Source of the DNA: an uncultured Pirellulaceae bacterium
GTDB lineage: Bacteria > Planctomycetota > Planctomycetia > Pirellulales > Pirellulaceae
Direction of reading: 5' to 3'
Assembly: GCA_905480235.1 (NCBI GenBank)
Contig: CAJQPP010000021.1
Location: 1 to 64,000, forward strand
DNA: 64,000 nt
The position numbers and the translations under genes were made by a program. Position 1 is the stretch's first letter, and the number at the start of each line of letters is the position of its first letter. The notes under the pieces were generated by a model. That model had not been told where the DNA came from and did no database searches. It was given only the letters and a program-made list of their open reading frames with translations. Below, piece by piece: positions 47,158 to 54,706 of this stretch.

Positions 47158-48305
47158 CGTTTCTCCCGGAAAGATTGTAGGAATCGTAAAGGCGTCAAAC
47201 CCATGGGTGGCCGCCCCAGAAATATGCGTGCCGCGTCAGTCGCGGTGAATTGGAATGCGTAGAAACGCTGAATCGTGGAGGCAGGTAGTTTGCCATAAAA
47301 ACGGCGGAAAATTTCCCGCCGCCGAGTGGGTGTAACCAGTTGGAAGAGCAACCGATTAAGCCACAATGAAAACGTCGTCTGAAATCTCATTTGTTCCCGA
47401 AACGCCGCGATCACCGCCGCAGCATCAGCGGCCGGTGAGCTGGCGATTCGATCTGCCAAGTTAGCAACCAAGGGCATTGAATAACCGGTGGCGGGGTGGA
47501 AGAAACCGCCGCGATAACCAACGGTCATCTGCGAATGACGCGGTGCCCGTTGGTAGGGCATGGGTAAACAACCCGACTCCTCACGACAAACTCGATACCG
47601 AGTGAACCCGCGTTCTCGCAGGTAGGTTGCAATGACCTCGCGACAGGCAGTTCGGTCCAACGTCCGTGTGTTGGAAAATCGGGTGTCTTCCACTAATAGC
47701 CTGCGTGGAGATATTGGCAGCGTGTAGATAAACCGGAAACCGTCCGACTGATCAATTCGATCGTCCATTAAACAGGGCGTGGAGGCGATCCAATCTTCTT
47801 CCAGTTCCACCTCGAGGCCGACAAACTTCTGAAACCCGGATCGAGGCTGGGGTTGATCGCCGTGACTCAAACCGCGGCAGTCAAGGATTGCTGTACCGGT
47901 AATCTGTTGACCCGTTTCAAGATGCAATCGTTGGTCTTCCAACCGTTGAACGGACCCGGTGAGCGTTGTTAGATTGGCGTTTGTACTTCGTAAGGCGACT
48001 AGTTTTTGGCTGAGTTGGTCAGAAAAAACCGAACCATAACCAATAGGGATGTGGCGTGTGACGCCTCCCAATTCGACGTGATAGCCGTCCCACTGCTTAT
48101 CAACTAGCCCGCCGAACCACTTCCAAGTGGTATCCGATAAATCGCTGCGATGAAACGACCAGGTATGGTTTCCGCAAAATTGCCGCTGTTTTTCAATCAG
48201 CAAAATTCGCGCTGAGGGTTGCAGGCTGCTAATAGCAAATGCCAACAGCGACCCTTGCAATCCGCCGCCTGCGATGACGAAGTCGAATTCGGATTTGCTT
48301 ACCAT
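47136..48305 (-). CDS. crtY: Lycopene beta-cyclase (CrtY type)
   Basis: 389 aa. Cyclises both ends of lycopene to beta-carotene. N-terminal dinucleotide fold FVIAGGGLQGSLLAFAI, LLIEKQRQFCGNHTWSFH, conserved FVGLEVELEEDWIAS, DGFRFIYTLPISPRRLLVEDTRFSN, and GYRGGFFHPATGYSMPLVANLAD typical of proteobacterial/bacteroidete CrtY. The start overlaps the end of blh by 7 bp (ATGGTAA). Length is normal. No hydroxylase (crtZ) or ketolase (crtW) accompanies it, so the cluster alone stops at beta-carotene/retinal. Confidence 0.93.
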   Translation of the reverse strand: MVSKSEFDFVIAGGGLQGSLLAFAISSLQPSARILLIEKQRQFCGNHTWSFHRSDLSDTTWKWFGGLVDKQWDGYHVELGGVTRHIPIGYGSVFSDQLSQKLVALRSTNANLTTLTGSVQRLEDQRLHLETGQQITGTAILDCRGLSHGDQPQPRSGFQKFVGLEVELEEDWIASTPCLMDDRIDQSDGFRFIYTLPISPRRLLVEDTRFSNTRTLDRTACREVIATYLRERGFTRYRVCREESGCLPMPYQRAPRHSQMTVGYRGGFFHPATGYSMPLVANLADRIASSPAADAAAVIAAFREQMRFQTTFSLWLNRLLFQLVTPTRRREIFRRFYGKLPASTIQRFYAFQFTATDAARIFLGRPPMGLTPLRFLQSFREKRCPAFPT

Positions 48306-49276
48306 GCTGCAACCTCCGAAACAACGGAATTTGCGTGAGACCGATTCCCAGATGCTGATGTGTTGACCAGGAAATCTTCGATGACATGGAGCAATAAATG
48401 CGGCACCGCGACCGCTGACAAACCAATGAAAATGGTGCGGACCGTGGCGTCAGTCGCTCCCAGTTCATTGCGAAAAAATACAAAACCGCCGATAAACAAA
48501 AGAATTGCTAAAAGGGACATGGGTGCCAGTTGCAACACAAGTTGTTTTGTAGATCCACCAAAGGATTGACGCAGGTTGATGAGGCCGCGGATGGAGTGCC
48601 AACCGCAAAAGTAAATTGTGAAAGACAGCAGTACCGGACAGACTGCAAACATTAAGGCGAAGCCACCAATTCGCACTGCTGTCAGGACGCCCATGCGGGC
48701 CGAAAGTTTTCGCAGGCAACGGGCCAAGTCGAATACCAATAAACCTGCCAACACAGGGCTGAGGATGTTCAGGCCTAAAACGACTTGGGCAGCTGCCGAA
48801 GATTCGCTGGGCAAGATTGTCTGCAGCAGAGAAGTAACCTCAGCAGGTCGGAACAAGGCAGTGCACCAAATCACCATGCCGCCTCGAGCCATTACGCCCA
48901 TCTGGTCAACCCAGTTAAGACGTCCCGCGGTGGTCTCTTCCTCCAAACCGAAATGCCAGGCTGCCAGTGCAAAAAAACAACTGATCGTGCAGAGAGGCGA
49001 GAAATACCATCCGGCAATAACGCCGGCAGCGATGAGTAAATAAGTGGTCATGAAGGCCAGTAAGATTGCGAATTTACTTCGCGATTGTGACCTTGGGATA
49101 ATCTGTGAAATGGTGGTAAAGCCGATCCGATGGTCCATGCCTCCGTGAGGCAGACCCACGATGGCTACGCCCGTTGCCATGATCAATGCAATACCAGCGG
49201 GGCTCAATGCATACCCTGACCAGCATGCCCAGGAGGCAGCTGATGCGATCAGAATCAATATGGCCGGATGAAGCAT
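48299..49276 (-). CDS. blh: Beta-carotene 15,15'-dioxygenase (Brp/Blh family)
   Basis: About 325 aa, integral membrane enzyme that cleaves beta-carotene to two retinals. Conserved iron-site His motifs: GLPHGGMDH, AAWHFGLEE, YFCGWHSIRG and VPHLLLHVIEDF; eight or so hydrophobic helices. The ATG at 49276 is preferred: a frame upstream to 49366 exists but runs through a strong hairpin (49319-49348). The enzyme directly follows the rhodopsin gene, the standard arrangement for supplying chromophore, and overlaps crtY by 7 bp. Confidence 0.93.
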   Translation of the reverse strand: MLHPAILILIASAASWACWSGYALSPAGIALIMATGVAIVGLPHGGMDHRIGFTTISQIIPRSQSRSKFAILLAFMTTYLLIAAGVIAGWYFSPLCTISCFFALAAWHFGLEEETTAGRLNWVDQMGVMARGGMVIWCTALFRPAEVTSLLQTILPSESSAAAQVVLGLNILSPVLAGLLVFDLARCLRKLSARMGVLTAVRIGGFALMFAVCPVLLSFTIYFCGWHSIRGLINLRQSFGGSTKQLVLQLAPMSLLAILLFIGGFVFFRNELGATDATVRTIFIGLSAVAVPHLLLHVIEDFLVNTSASGNRSHANSVVSEVAAW

Positions 49277-49318
49277 TTGCAGCGAACTCGCATTCGGGAT
49301 AAATCGAAGATATCGAGG

Positions 49319-49348
49319 AACGGTCGCCAAAAAAACTTGGCGACCGTT
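49319..49348 (-). promoter_or_regulatory. Strong hairpin between rhodopsin and blh
   Basis: Perfect 12-bp stem (AACGGTCGCCAA / TTGGCGACCGTT) with a 6-nt loop, starting 24 bp past the rhodopsin stop. On the minus strand the T-run lies in the loop (GTTTTTT) rather than after the stem, so it is not a classic terminator. It could stabilise the rhodopsin mRNA 3' end or act as a partial terminator. Confidence 0.7.
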
Positions 49349-49372
49349 TTCCTTCGATAATACCAAAGTTTG

Positions 49373-50233
49373 CTACGCGGTAGCTACTGCGGCCTGAGGA
49401 ACGTCGTTGAAACCAATTCCGTTTTCAGCATCAGCCGAAGTCTTCGCACGTGCAATGAAGTAAATCAATACTCCAAAGCCTGCTTTCGCAGTCATGTCAG
49501 CAATCGCATAACCGATCTGCAAACCGACAATTCCGGACGCATCACCTCCACCGCCTGACGCGGCTTCCAATGCGGCAGGCGTGCTGCCAAGCATGTAGGC
49601 GATTGGATACACCATCCAAGTAACCAGAATAACAACGCGGGCCAACTTGATGAGGCCTTGAGCTGCTGCAGGTTGCGAAGAAAGTGAGGCCGTCAACTCG
49701 ACCCACAAAACGTACAGAATGTACAGAAACGGAATGACCGAAAGACCAAACCAAACCCAACGCATGGATGCGTTTGCGGGATCGGTAATGACTTCACCCG
49801 GGTAACCCAGGCCGATCATCAATGCGGCCGCGATGATCAAACGTGTCAAAATCGAACTGGCCTTGTTGCGTGATAGTCTCATCACAGCGACCAATTCTAC
49901 TAACAACAGGGGCACCGTCAGGATCCAATCGGCATAGCGATAAAAATCATTGAACGCTGCTCCCGTCCCCGTATACCCACCGCCACCTTCGGTAAGTGCG
50001 TAGGCATTATGCCAGCTGTGGCGGATCATAAAGTAATGGTAGCAAGCGATCGCAACGACGACACCTGACACCATCAAAGCTGGTCGATACGCGAAACCGA
50101 CCGTCGATCGGGCCGCGAAAAAGAAGAGTGCTGCAGCCCCCATCGTCGCAACCGTCATGGAAAAAATGTTATCCACGATGTTGAATTGAAAGACGGAAAG
50201 ATCGGGCATGCCGAGAAGGGTTAAATCGAACAT
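49373..50233 (-). CDS. Proton-pumping microbial rhodopsin (proteorhodopsin/xanthorhodopsin-like)
   Basis: 286 aa, seven-helix retinal protein. Schiff-base Lys250 in IADMTAKAGFG with counter-ion Asp246; helix C reads RYADWILTVPLLLVEL: proton acceptor Asp102, Thr106 and donor Glu113, the D-T-E pattern of outward H+ pumps. His66 (YHYFM) matches the conserved His of proteorhodopsin. The spectral-tuning position (Leu110, equivalent to residue 105 of proteorhodopsin) predicts green absorption. The ATG at 50233 has AGGAG 9-10 nt upstream. First gene of a six-gene operon that makes its own chromophore. Text such as LMIGLGYPGEV and GLSVIPFLYILYVLWVEL is closer to the xanthorhodopsin/actinorhodopsin side of the family; whether a carotenoid antenna is bound is not decided. 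Confidence 0.95.
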   Translation of the reverse strand: MFDLTLLGMPDLSVFQFNIVDNIFSMTVATMGAAALFFFAARSTVGFAYRPALMVSGVVVAIACYHYFMIRHSWHNAYALTEGGGGYTGTGAAFNDFYRYADWILTVPLLLVELVAVMRLSRNKASSILTRLIIAAALMIGLGYPGEVITDPANASMRWVWFGLSVIPFLYILYVLWVELTASLSSQPAAAQGLIKLARVVILVTWMVYPIAYMLGSTPAALEAASGGGGDASGIVGLQIGYAIADMTAKAGFGVLIYFIARAKTSADAENGIGFNDVPQAAVATA

Positions 50234-50255
50234 GTAAAAAAACTCCTGCCGAACG

Positions 50256-50411
50256 CGGCAAAAACTGTCAAAACTGCCAAACTTGGTGAACGACCGCCGC
50301 AAGAGGCGGGTTAGTAACAAGTAAAATGCCCTTGGCCGCAATGTTTTGGTAGTTTTGGTAGAATTTTTGATCGAATCCGAGGGATTGGGTCGAGATTGAA
50401 CCTTTTGGCAA
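50256..50411. promoter_or_regulatory. Candidate operator: tandem 9-bp repeats between rhodopsin and regulator
   Basis: The shared 187-bp intergenic region has five copies of a TTTTGRYAG-like 9-mer. Minus strand, adjacent: TTTTGACAG (50265-50273) and GTTTGGCAG (50274-50282). Plus strand, adjacent: TTTTGGTAG (50344-50352) and TTTTGGTAG (50353-50361), plus TTTTGGCAA (50403-50411) overlapping the regulator's ribosome-binding site. A -10-like TAGAAT (50359-50364) overlaps one copy. Tandem direct repeats suit MerR/CarH-type proteins that bind as oligomers. Confidence 0.55.
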
Positions 50412-50420
50412 GGAACCTCC

Positions 50421-51269
50421 GTGCAAAAACTTCTCTCCACTTCGCAATTCGCAGAAGCGATTGGCCTCAGCGTATCGACGGTCCGCCGGCTTACGGACGG
50501 CGGAGATATCAGTGTGCGTAGGACCAAAGGCGGGCATCGAAAAATCCCCGTTGAAGAAGCGATTCGCTATTCACGAACCAACGGTATCCAACCGCAAAAC
50601 CCCAAATTATTGGGTATTTCATTATCCGAAGATGCGGAAGATCCCGACAGTTTTTATGAATCGCTCGTAAGCGGTGACAGTGATAAGTCGGTGGCCATTC
50701 TGCAGACCTTATACTTAAACGGTCAGGAAATTAACGCCATTTTTGATGGTCCGTTTTTGACGGCGTTTGTGAGGATCGGTGAGTCCTTTCCGGCGGACAA
50801 AAAGAGCATTTTTGTCGAGCATCGCAGCTTAATCATCGCGATGCGGTCGTTGATGCAACTGCGTTCAATCATGCCACCGGTCGAGGATTCTGCACAGAAA
50901 GTCATTTGCGCTGCACCCGCAGGTGACCCTTATTTGATTCCCTGCCTGATGTGTGCACTTGTCTGCCACGAAGTCGGTTACTTTGAAATTAACCTCGGTC
51001 CAGATACTCCGTTGAAAATTATCATTGATGCAGTAGAAGACGAGGCGCCGAGTTTGGTCAGCCTGTCCATTACCAATGCAATCCGATCGAAAAATCAAAT
51101 CGGTGAAATTGAAAAACTCCACAAGGTCGCATCAGATAAAAACTGCATTTTGGTCGTCGGCGGTAATAACGCCGATTCGGTTGATGTGCCCGGTATTCAA
51201 CGCGGATACTCGATGACCGACCTAAAAGCGATCGCCGAAAACGCGCTGCAAAAGCCAAGGCACGGGTGA
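50421..51269 (+). CDS. CarH/LitR-like transcriptional regulator with B12-binding-type domain
   Basis: 282 aa, GTG start with AAGGA 6 nt upstream. Residues 1-50 form a MerR/excisionase-type winged helix (STSQFAEAIGLSVSTVRRLTDGG; TKGGHRKI). Residues about 75-150 match the helical cap of CarH: a W-x9-EH motif appears as Phe123-x9-Glu133-His134. Residues about 160-275 are a Rossmann B12-binding fold (YFEINLGPDTPLKIIIDAV, LVSLSIT, CILVVGGNN). The cobalt-ligating DxHxxG motif reads D169-P-Y-x-x-P, so the lower axial His is missing. CarH proteins repress carotenoid genes in the dark; this one is divergent from the rhodopsin-carotenoid operon, so it is the likely local regulator. The loss of His suggests a changed ligand. 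Confidence 0.82.
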   Translation: MQKLLSTSQFAEAIGLSVSTVRRLTDGGDISVRRTKGGHRKIPVEEAIRYSRTNGIQPQNPKLLGISLSEDAEDPDSFYESLVSGDSDKSVAILQTLYLNGQEINAIFDGPFLTAFVRIGESFPADKKSIFVEHRSLIIAMRSLMQLRSIMPPVEDSAQKVICAAPAGDPYLIPCLMCALVCHEVGYFEINLGPDTPLKIIIDAVEDEAPSLVSLSITNAIRSKNQIGEIEKLHKVASDKNCILVVGGNNADSVDVPGIQRGYSMTDLKAIAENALQKPRHG

Positions 51270-51492
51270 ATAGGACGCATACGGCGGACCTCAACGGTTT
51301 TGAACCAAGTTGATCCAAACATAGACAGGGTCCTTTTGGGGATGTAGCAATGCGCCTAGCGACCCAGTGGCAGGCCAGGAAAAACAGAAAATCCGGCCGA
51401 TATCTACGGGAATTGCCGCGTTAAGCAGAGGGCGTTAACTTCGGTTCTTAACCGGAACGTCTCTTTTTTGCTTTAGGTTGACTCGGGAACTC

Positions 51493-52635
51493 ATGGATTA
51501 CGCACGCAGTCGCCTCATATTAGGCATGATTACGGTCGGAAGCGTCGTCGTGCTGTCCACTCTCATCCTGTTGACGGGATGTTTTGGGATATCGATCGAA
51601 CGATTTGGACAAGCCGAGTATGGGCAAATCTGGCTCATCCCGCTGGCCTTGGCGACCTTCTTCGTAATGTTAGTGCCCTTTGATTTTCTCGGCGGTTTCC
51701 TTCTGCCGCGGCGATTCGAACGTTCGCAACAGACCTTCGGCAACTGGCTCAAAAGGTACGTGTCGGGCGTATTCCAACAATGGTGTGTTTATTCCGTGAT
51801 CGCTTCACTACTCACGGCACTGGCAGCGACCTATGGGATCGCGGTCGCGGTTGTATTCGCTGGGTTGGCTATGTTGGGCATGGTCGTGATTCGAGACCTT
51901 TGGATATCAAGAACAAACTCATACGACTCGAACAACTCAGACACATTACGAGATGCTATTGGCTTGGCTGAGGGGTGGGGGATTCCCGTCAACCGAATAA
52001 GGGTTGCGGAACACGGAGACTCAGGTTTCACAGGCGGTATCGTCGGTTTCGGCAAAGGGTCGACCATCGTGCTCCCCAAACGATGGCTGGGATTTGATGC
52101 GGAGCATCTGGCAACCGCAATCGCAAGACGGGCATTGGCGATCCAGGGTGGTAGTTACACGACTGGAATCGTCGCCGCGCTGGGGTTCAATTTAGTAGGT
52201 TTTGCACTCAGTCTGTATGCAGGTTACGGAGCGGTTGGTTCATTGGTTTGGTTACTTACGTCGATGTGTTGGTTCATGATTTGGTCCTTTATTGGCCTTC
52301 TCGTATTACCGACGATCAGCCGAAATGCCTCGTTAAAAATCGACCGCCAACTCGCGGCCCAGGGCGTTTCTCAACAACTCATCGTGGCCAGCGCCAACGA
52401 GTTGGATCAACTGCAAGATGGAGAACCCTCTCGCGCGGCGATCATCGAGGCTGTTTTTCACCCCATCCCCAGTGTTGAGAAACGATTTGCTCAAGAGCGG
52501 ATCTCTCCCTTCGCGGCATGGCACATGGCTAGGACTACCCTTTTCCTTTCATGGGGGTGTCTTGGAATGTTAAATCGAGCGGTGCACTGTAATATTGGCC
52601 GTCCGGAATTGTGGAAGATGTTGCCCAGCGACTAA
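51493..52635 (+). CDS. Membrane protein related to M48 peptidases, active site lost
   Basis: About 380 aa. Two N-terminal membrane segments (GMITVGSVVVLSTLILLTG; WLIPLALATFFVMLVPF), a second pair near residues 95-135, then FTGGIVGFGKGSTIVLPKRWL, as before the zinc helix of Ste24/HtpX-type peptidases. Where HExxH should follow, it reads ATAIARRALAIQGG, so no zinc site remains. Downstream text (LKIDRQLAAQGVSQQLIVAS, LDQLQDGEPSRAAIIEAVFHPIPSVEKRF) again matches the M48 C-terminal region. I infer a pseudo-peptidase, possibly a binding or regulatory membrane protein. ATG 51493 is preferred to TTG 51478. Confidence 0.6.
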   Translation: MDYARSRLILGMITVGSVVVLSTLILLTGCFGISIERFGQAEYGQIWLIPLALATFFVMLVPFDFLGGFLLPRRFERSQQTFGNWLKRYVSGVFQQWCVYSVIASLLTALAATYGIAVAVVFAGLAMLGMVVIRDLWISRTNSYDSNNSDTLRDAIGLAEGWGIPVNRIRVAEHGDSGFTGGIVGFGKGSTIVLPKRWLGFDAEHLATAIARRALAIQGGSYTTGIVAALGFNLVGFALSLYAGYGAVGSLVWLLTSMCWFMIWSFIGLLVLPTISRNASLKIDRQLAAQGVSQQLIVASANELDQLQDGEPSRAAIIEAVFHPIPSVEKRFAQERISPFAAWHMARTTLFLSWGCLGMLNRAVHCNIGRPELWKMLPSD

Positions 52636-52653
52636 ACGTTGGAAGGAACTGGA

Positions 52654-53100
52654 ATGCACGGGCGGCAAAAAAGGGGCTCGAAACAGAGTAAACAAGATCG
52701 AGTTTCCTGCCCTGTATGTGGAGCGACAAATGCCAGTCACCTCATTCGCATTTTCAATAAATTGCTTCCCCTGTGTGATTCCTGCATTCACATGAGTGAA
52801 GAGGATGTCGACTACCTGGCTGCTGTCGCCGAAATCCGCAGATGTCGTACCTGGGACGGCTTTATACCACGCAAAAAACGTAAGACGCTTGATAAGCTCT
52901 TGCATCACCGGAATTCAGCCGTGGTTGAACTGGCGACGGAGATCTCCGCCGAAGACCAGTTTCGCTGCCGCCTATCCAAAGCAAGCAGGGAGCGAGACCC
53001 TGAATTTCCCCACATGGAAATCGAATTTCAAAATTGGTGGGAGGGGCGACACGAGCGTTTGAGTCGCCAGAGTGCGGAGGTGTTAGAAGAATTCGTTTAG
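52654..53100 (+). CDS. Small zinc-ribbon protein, hypothetical
   Basis: 148 aa. Starts 18 bp after the M48-like gene, with AAGGA before the ATG, so probably co-transcribed with it. N-terminal basic tail (GRQKRGSKQSKQDR), then a treble-clef-like zinc site with CPVC and CDSC 23-26 residues apart, and a helical C-terminal part rich in Arg and Glu (AEIRRCRTWDGFIPRKKRK; FQNWWEGRHERLSRQS). Could bind nucleic acid or protein; no family recognised. Confidence 0.6.
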   Translation: MHGRQKRGSKQSKQDRVSCPVCGATNASHLIRIFNKLLPLCDSCIHMSEEDVDYLAAVAEIRRCRTWDGFIPRKKRKTLDKLLHHRNSAVVELATEISAEDQFRCRLSKASRERDPEFPHMEIEFQNWWEGRHERLSRQSAEVLEEFV

Positions 53101-53256
53101 CAGCCCAGTACACACGCGGTTGAGTTTGGCATTAGCAACGAGAAATCCGCGATCGATCTAGTTGCGGTAATGCCACTTCCATGAGTTTTACAAAAAACAG
53201 ATCGTCATTCTCAGTGCGACAAGAGTAAGATCAACAGAGGTGATGAAAGAAAATAC

Positions 53257-53679
53257 ATGGAGCCCGAGATTACGGAGAAATGCCAAATGGTTATCAGCAT
53301 TCAAAAATCGCCACCTTCAGAACACCGTATCCTGGCTGTAGAAATTACGGGCCAGGTGACTGCCGAGGATATGAAAATTTTGATCGGTCGCTTGCAGGAA
53401 TTAGTTGATCAAAATGAGCGGGCGTTGTTGTTGGTTGATATGCAACATTACGAGGGATTTGAATTCGCAGTAGTTACGGAAAAATTCAAGCACATGGGTA
53501 TGTTATGGAAATCGATAGAGAAGTACGCCATTGTTGGCGCAGCCCATTGGATGGAAGTCTGGGTGAAAATGGTTGATCCGCTGACGCCTATGCAAATTCG
53601 AGCTTTCGAGGCTGATGAAATCGAAGCCGCGTGGAAGTGGTTGCGAGCGTCACCCGAGCTGAAAAGTCAGGCGACTTGA
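53257..53679 (+). CDS. SpoIIAA-like (STAS/SEC14-type) protein
   Basis: 140 aa. Matches the small SpoIIAA-like family of the STAS fold: ILAVEITGQVTAEDMKILIGRL, ALLLVDMQHYEGFEFAVVTEKFK, YAIVGAAHWMEVWVKMVDPLT, MQIRAFEADEIEAAWKWLR. Members are widespread in proteobacteria and planctomycetes and are thought to bind a hydrophobic ligand rather than act as anti-anti-sigma factors; the phospho-Ser of true SpoIIAA is not obvious. Cytoplasmic. Start with GAGGTG upstream; a second Met ten residues in is possible. Confidence 0.8.
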   Translation: MEPEITEKCQMVISIQKSPPSEHRILAVEITGQVTAEDMKILIGRLQELVDQNERALLLVDMQHYEGFEFAVVTEKFKHMGMLWKSIEKYAIVGAAHWMEVWVKMVDPLTPMQIRAFEADEIEAAWKWLRASPELKSQAT

Positions 53680-54028
53680 AACGGGTCAAGACTGTTGAAA
53701 CGACTTGGATGACCGAGAAGTTCAGGTAGGCGAGTGTTTCGTCGGTCGAAACGACCTTGGAGTATTTTACCGGCATGTCAAAGAGATGCTGTTCGTGAGC
53801 GGAGGCGTCTCTAATGCCGACCGCTTCGCGAATAACCACGGTGCAAAGCATCTACCGCCGTAACACGCACGCATCCACGCGTACTTTCCGGTTCAAGATA
53901 TTGAGATGGCGAACCATTCTTGCGCCGTGTTTCTTTATTCACACTTGCTTTTCTTTTTGTAGTGTCAGCATAGGGAGCGAGACATCCGTGACCGTTACGG
54001 ATAGCAGGCCTCAGGTGGAAAGCTGTGC
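53680..54028. other. Gene-poor interval
   Basis: About 350 bp; nothing recognised on either strand. Confidence 0.3.
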
Positions 54029-54706
54029 GTGATGAATTTCCCGCCTTTTGACCCACTGTTGAAAGGTTGGATCGGCGACGATGAAAAACGGAAACAAAAT
54101 GGCGATCCTTGGCCAAGTTGGTTGGATGATATTTTTTCCTTCATGCCACACAACGCCAACACGGTTGATTTGCTTAAGCGAGTGAATTTCTTTGCCAAAG
54201 GAGTTTTGGCAAAGCACTTTGCAGCCGCTGGATTTCATGTCGAATTCGATGACGACCTCTCGGGCGAAGAGAACTTGAAATTCCTAGAGGTAGCACTCGA
54301 CGGCCGGGAATGGCACGGGCAGATGCTCACCAAGCCAGAATCACCAGGTGGATTATGCGGCGAACGCTTTCTTGGGTTGGTACCGCGCGGCAGATGGCCA
54401 GGGCCGAAGCCTCTTTCGGCAGCGGGTTTAGGGCCGGTTGCTTCTTGGGCCGGACACGGGTCGAGTCTTTGCTTGGCGGTCTTTCGGTCTACCGGTCGAC
54501 GACAACCGCCTCGGCGATCTTTGGAGCTTGGTCCGTTATTATTCGCGATCAAAAACCGGATAGACACGATCCTTGGCTCGATCGTAACAGACCTTTCCGT
54601 CGACGATTGCTTGTTCGACATAGGTTCGGTAATCCAGGGGAGGTCCGTTAAGAATCAAGATGTCCGCATCTTTACCGACTTCGATGCTACCGATGCGATC
54701 TTCTAA
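54029..54706 (+). CDS. Doubtful hypothetical protein
   Basis: 225 codons, overlapping the convergent amidohydrolase gene by 168 bp, so its 3' part is suspect. The first 100 residues look protein-like (PFDPLLKGWIGDDEKRKQNG, VNFFAKGVLAKHFAAAGFHV), with balanced composition. After about residue 105 it turns Pro/Gly/Arg-rich, which looks like a shifted frame. It may be a gene truncated by a frameshift near 54330. No family recognised. Confidence 0.3.
   Translation: MMNFPPFDPLLKGWIGDDEKRKQNGDPWPSWLDDIFSFMPHNANTVDLLKRVNFFAKGVLAKHFAAAGFHVEFDDDLSGEENLKFLEVALDGREWHGQMLTKPESPGGLCGERFLGLVPRGRWPGPKPLSAAGLGPVASWAGHGSSLCLAVFRSTGRRQPPRRSLELGPLLFAIKNRIDTILGSIVTDLSVDDCLFDIGSVIQGRSVKNQDVRIFTDFDATDAIF

Noticed and set aside
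49277-49366. Longer N-terminus of Blh from TTG 49366
   Set aside because: Would translate through a perfect 12-bp hairpin, and the added 30 residues are not membrane-like; ATG 49276 fits better.
54235-54621. 128-codon minus-strand frame
   Set aside because: Overlaps the end of the amidohydrolase gene on the same strand in another frame; Arg/Pro/Ser-rich, no domain.
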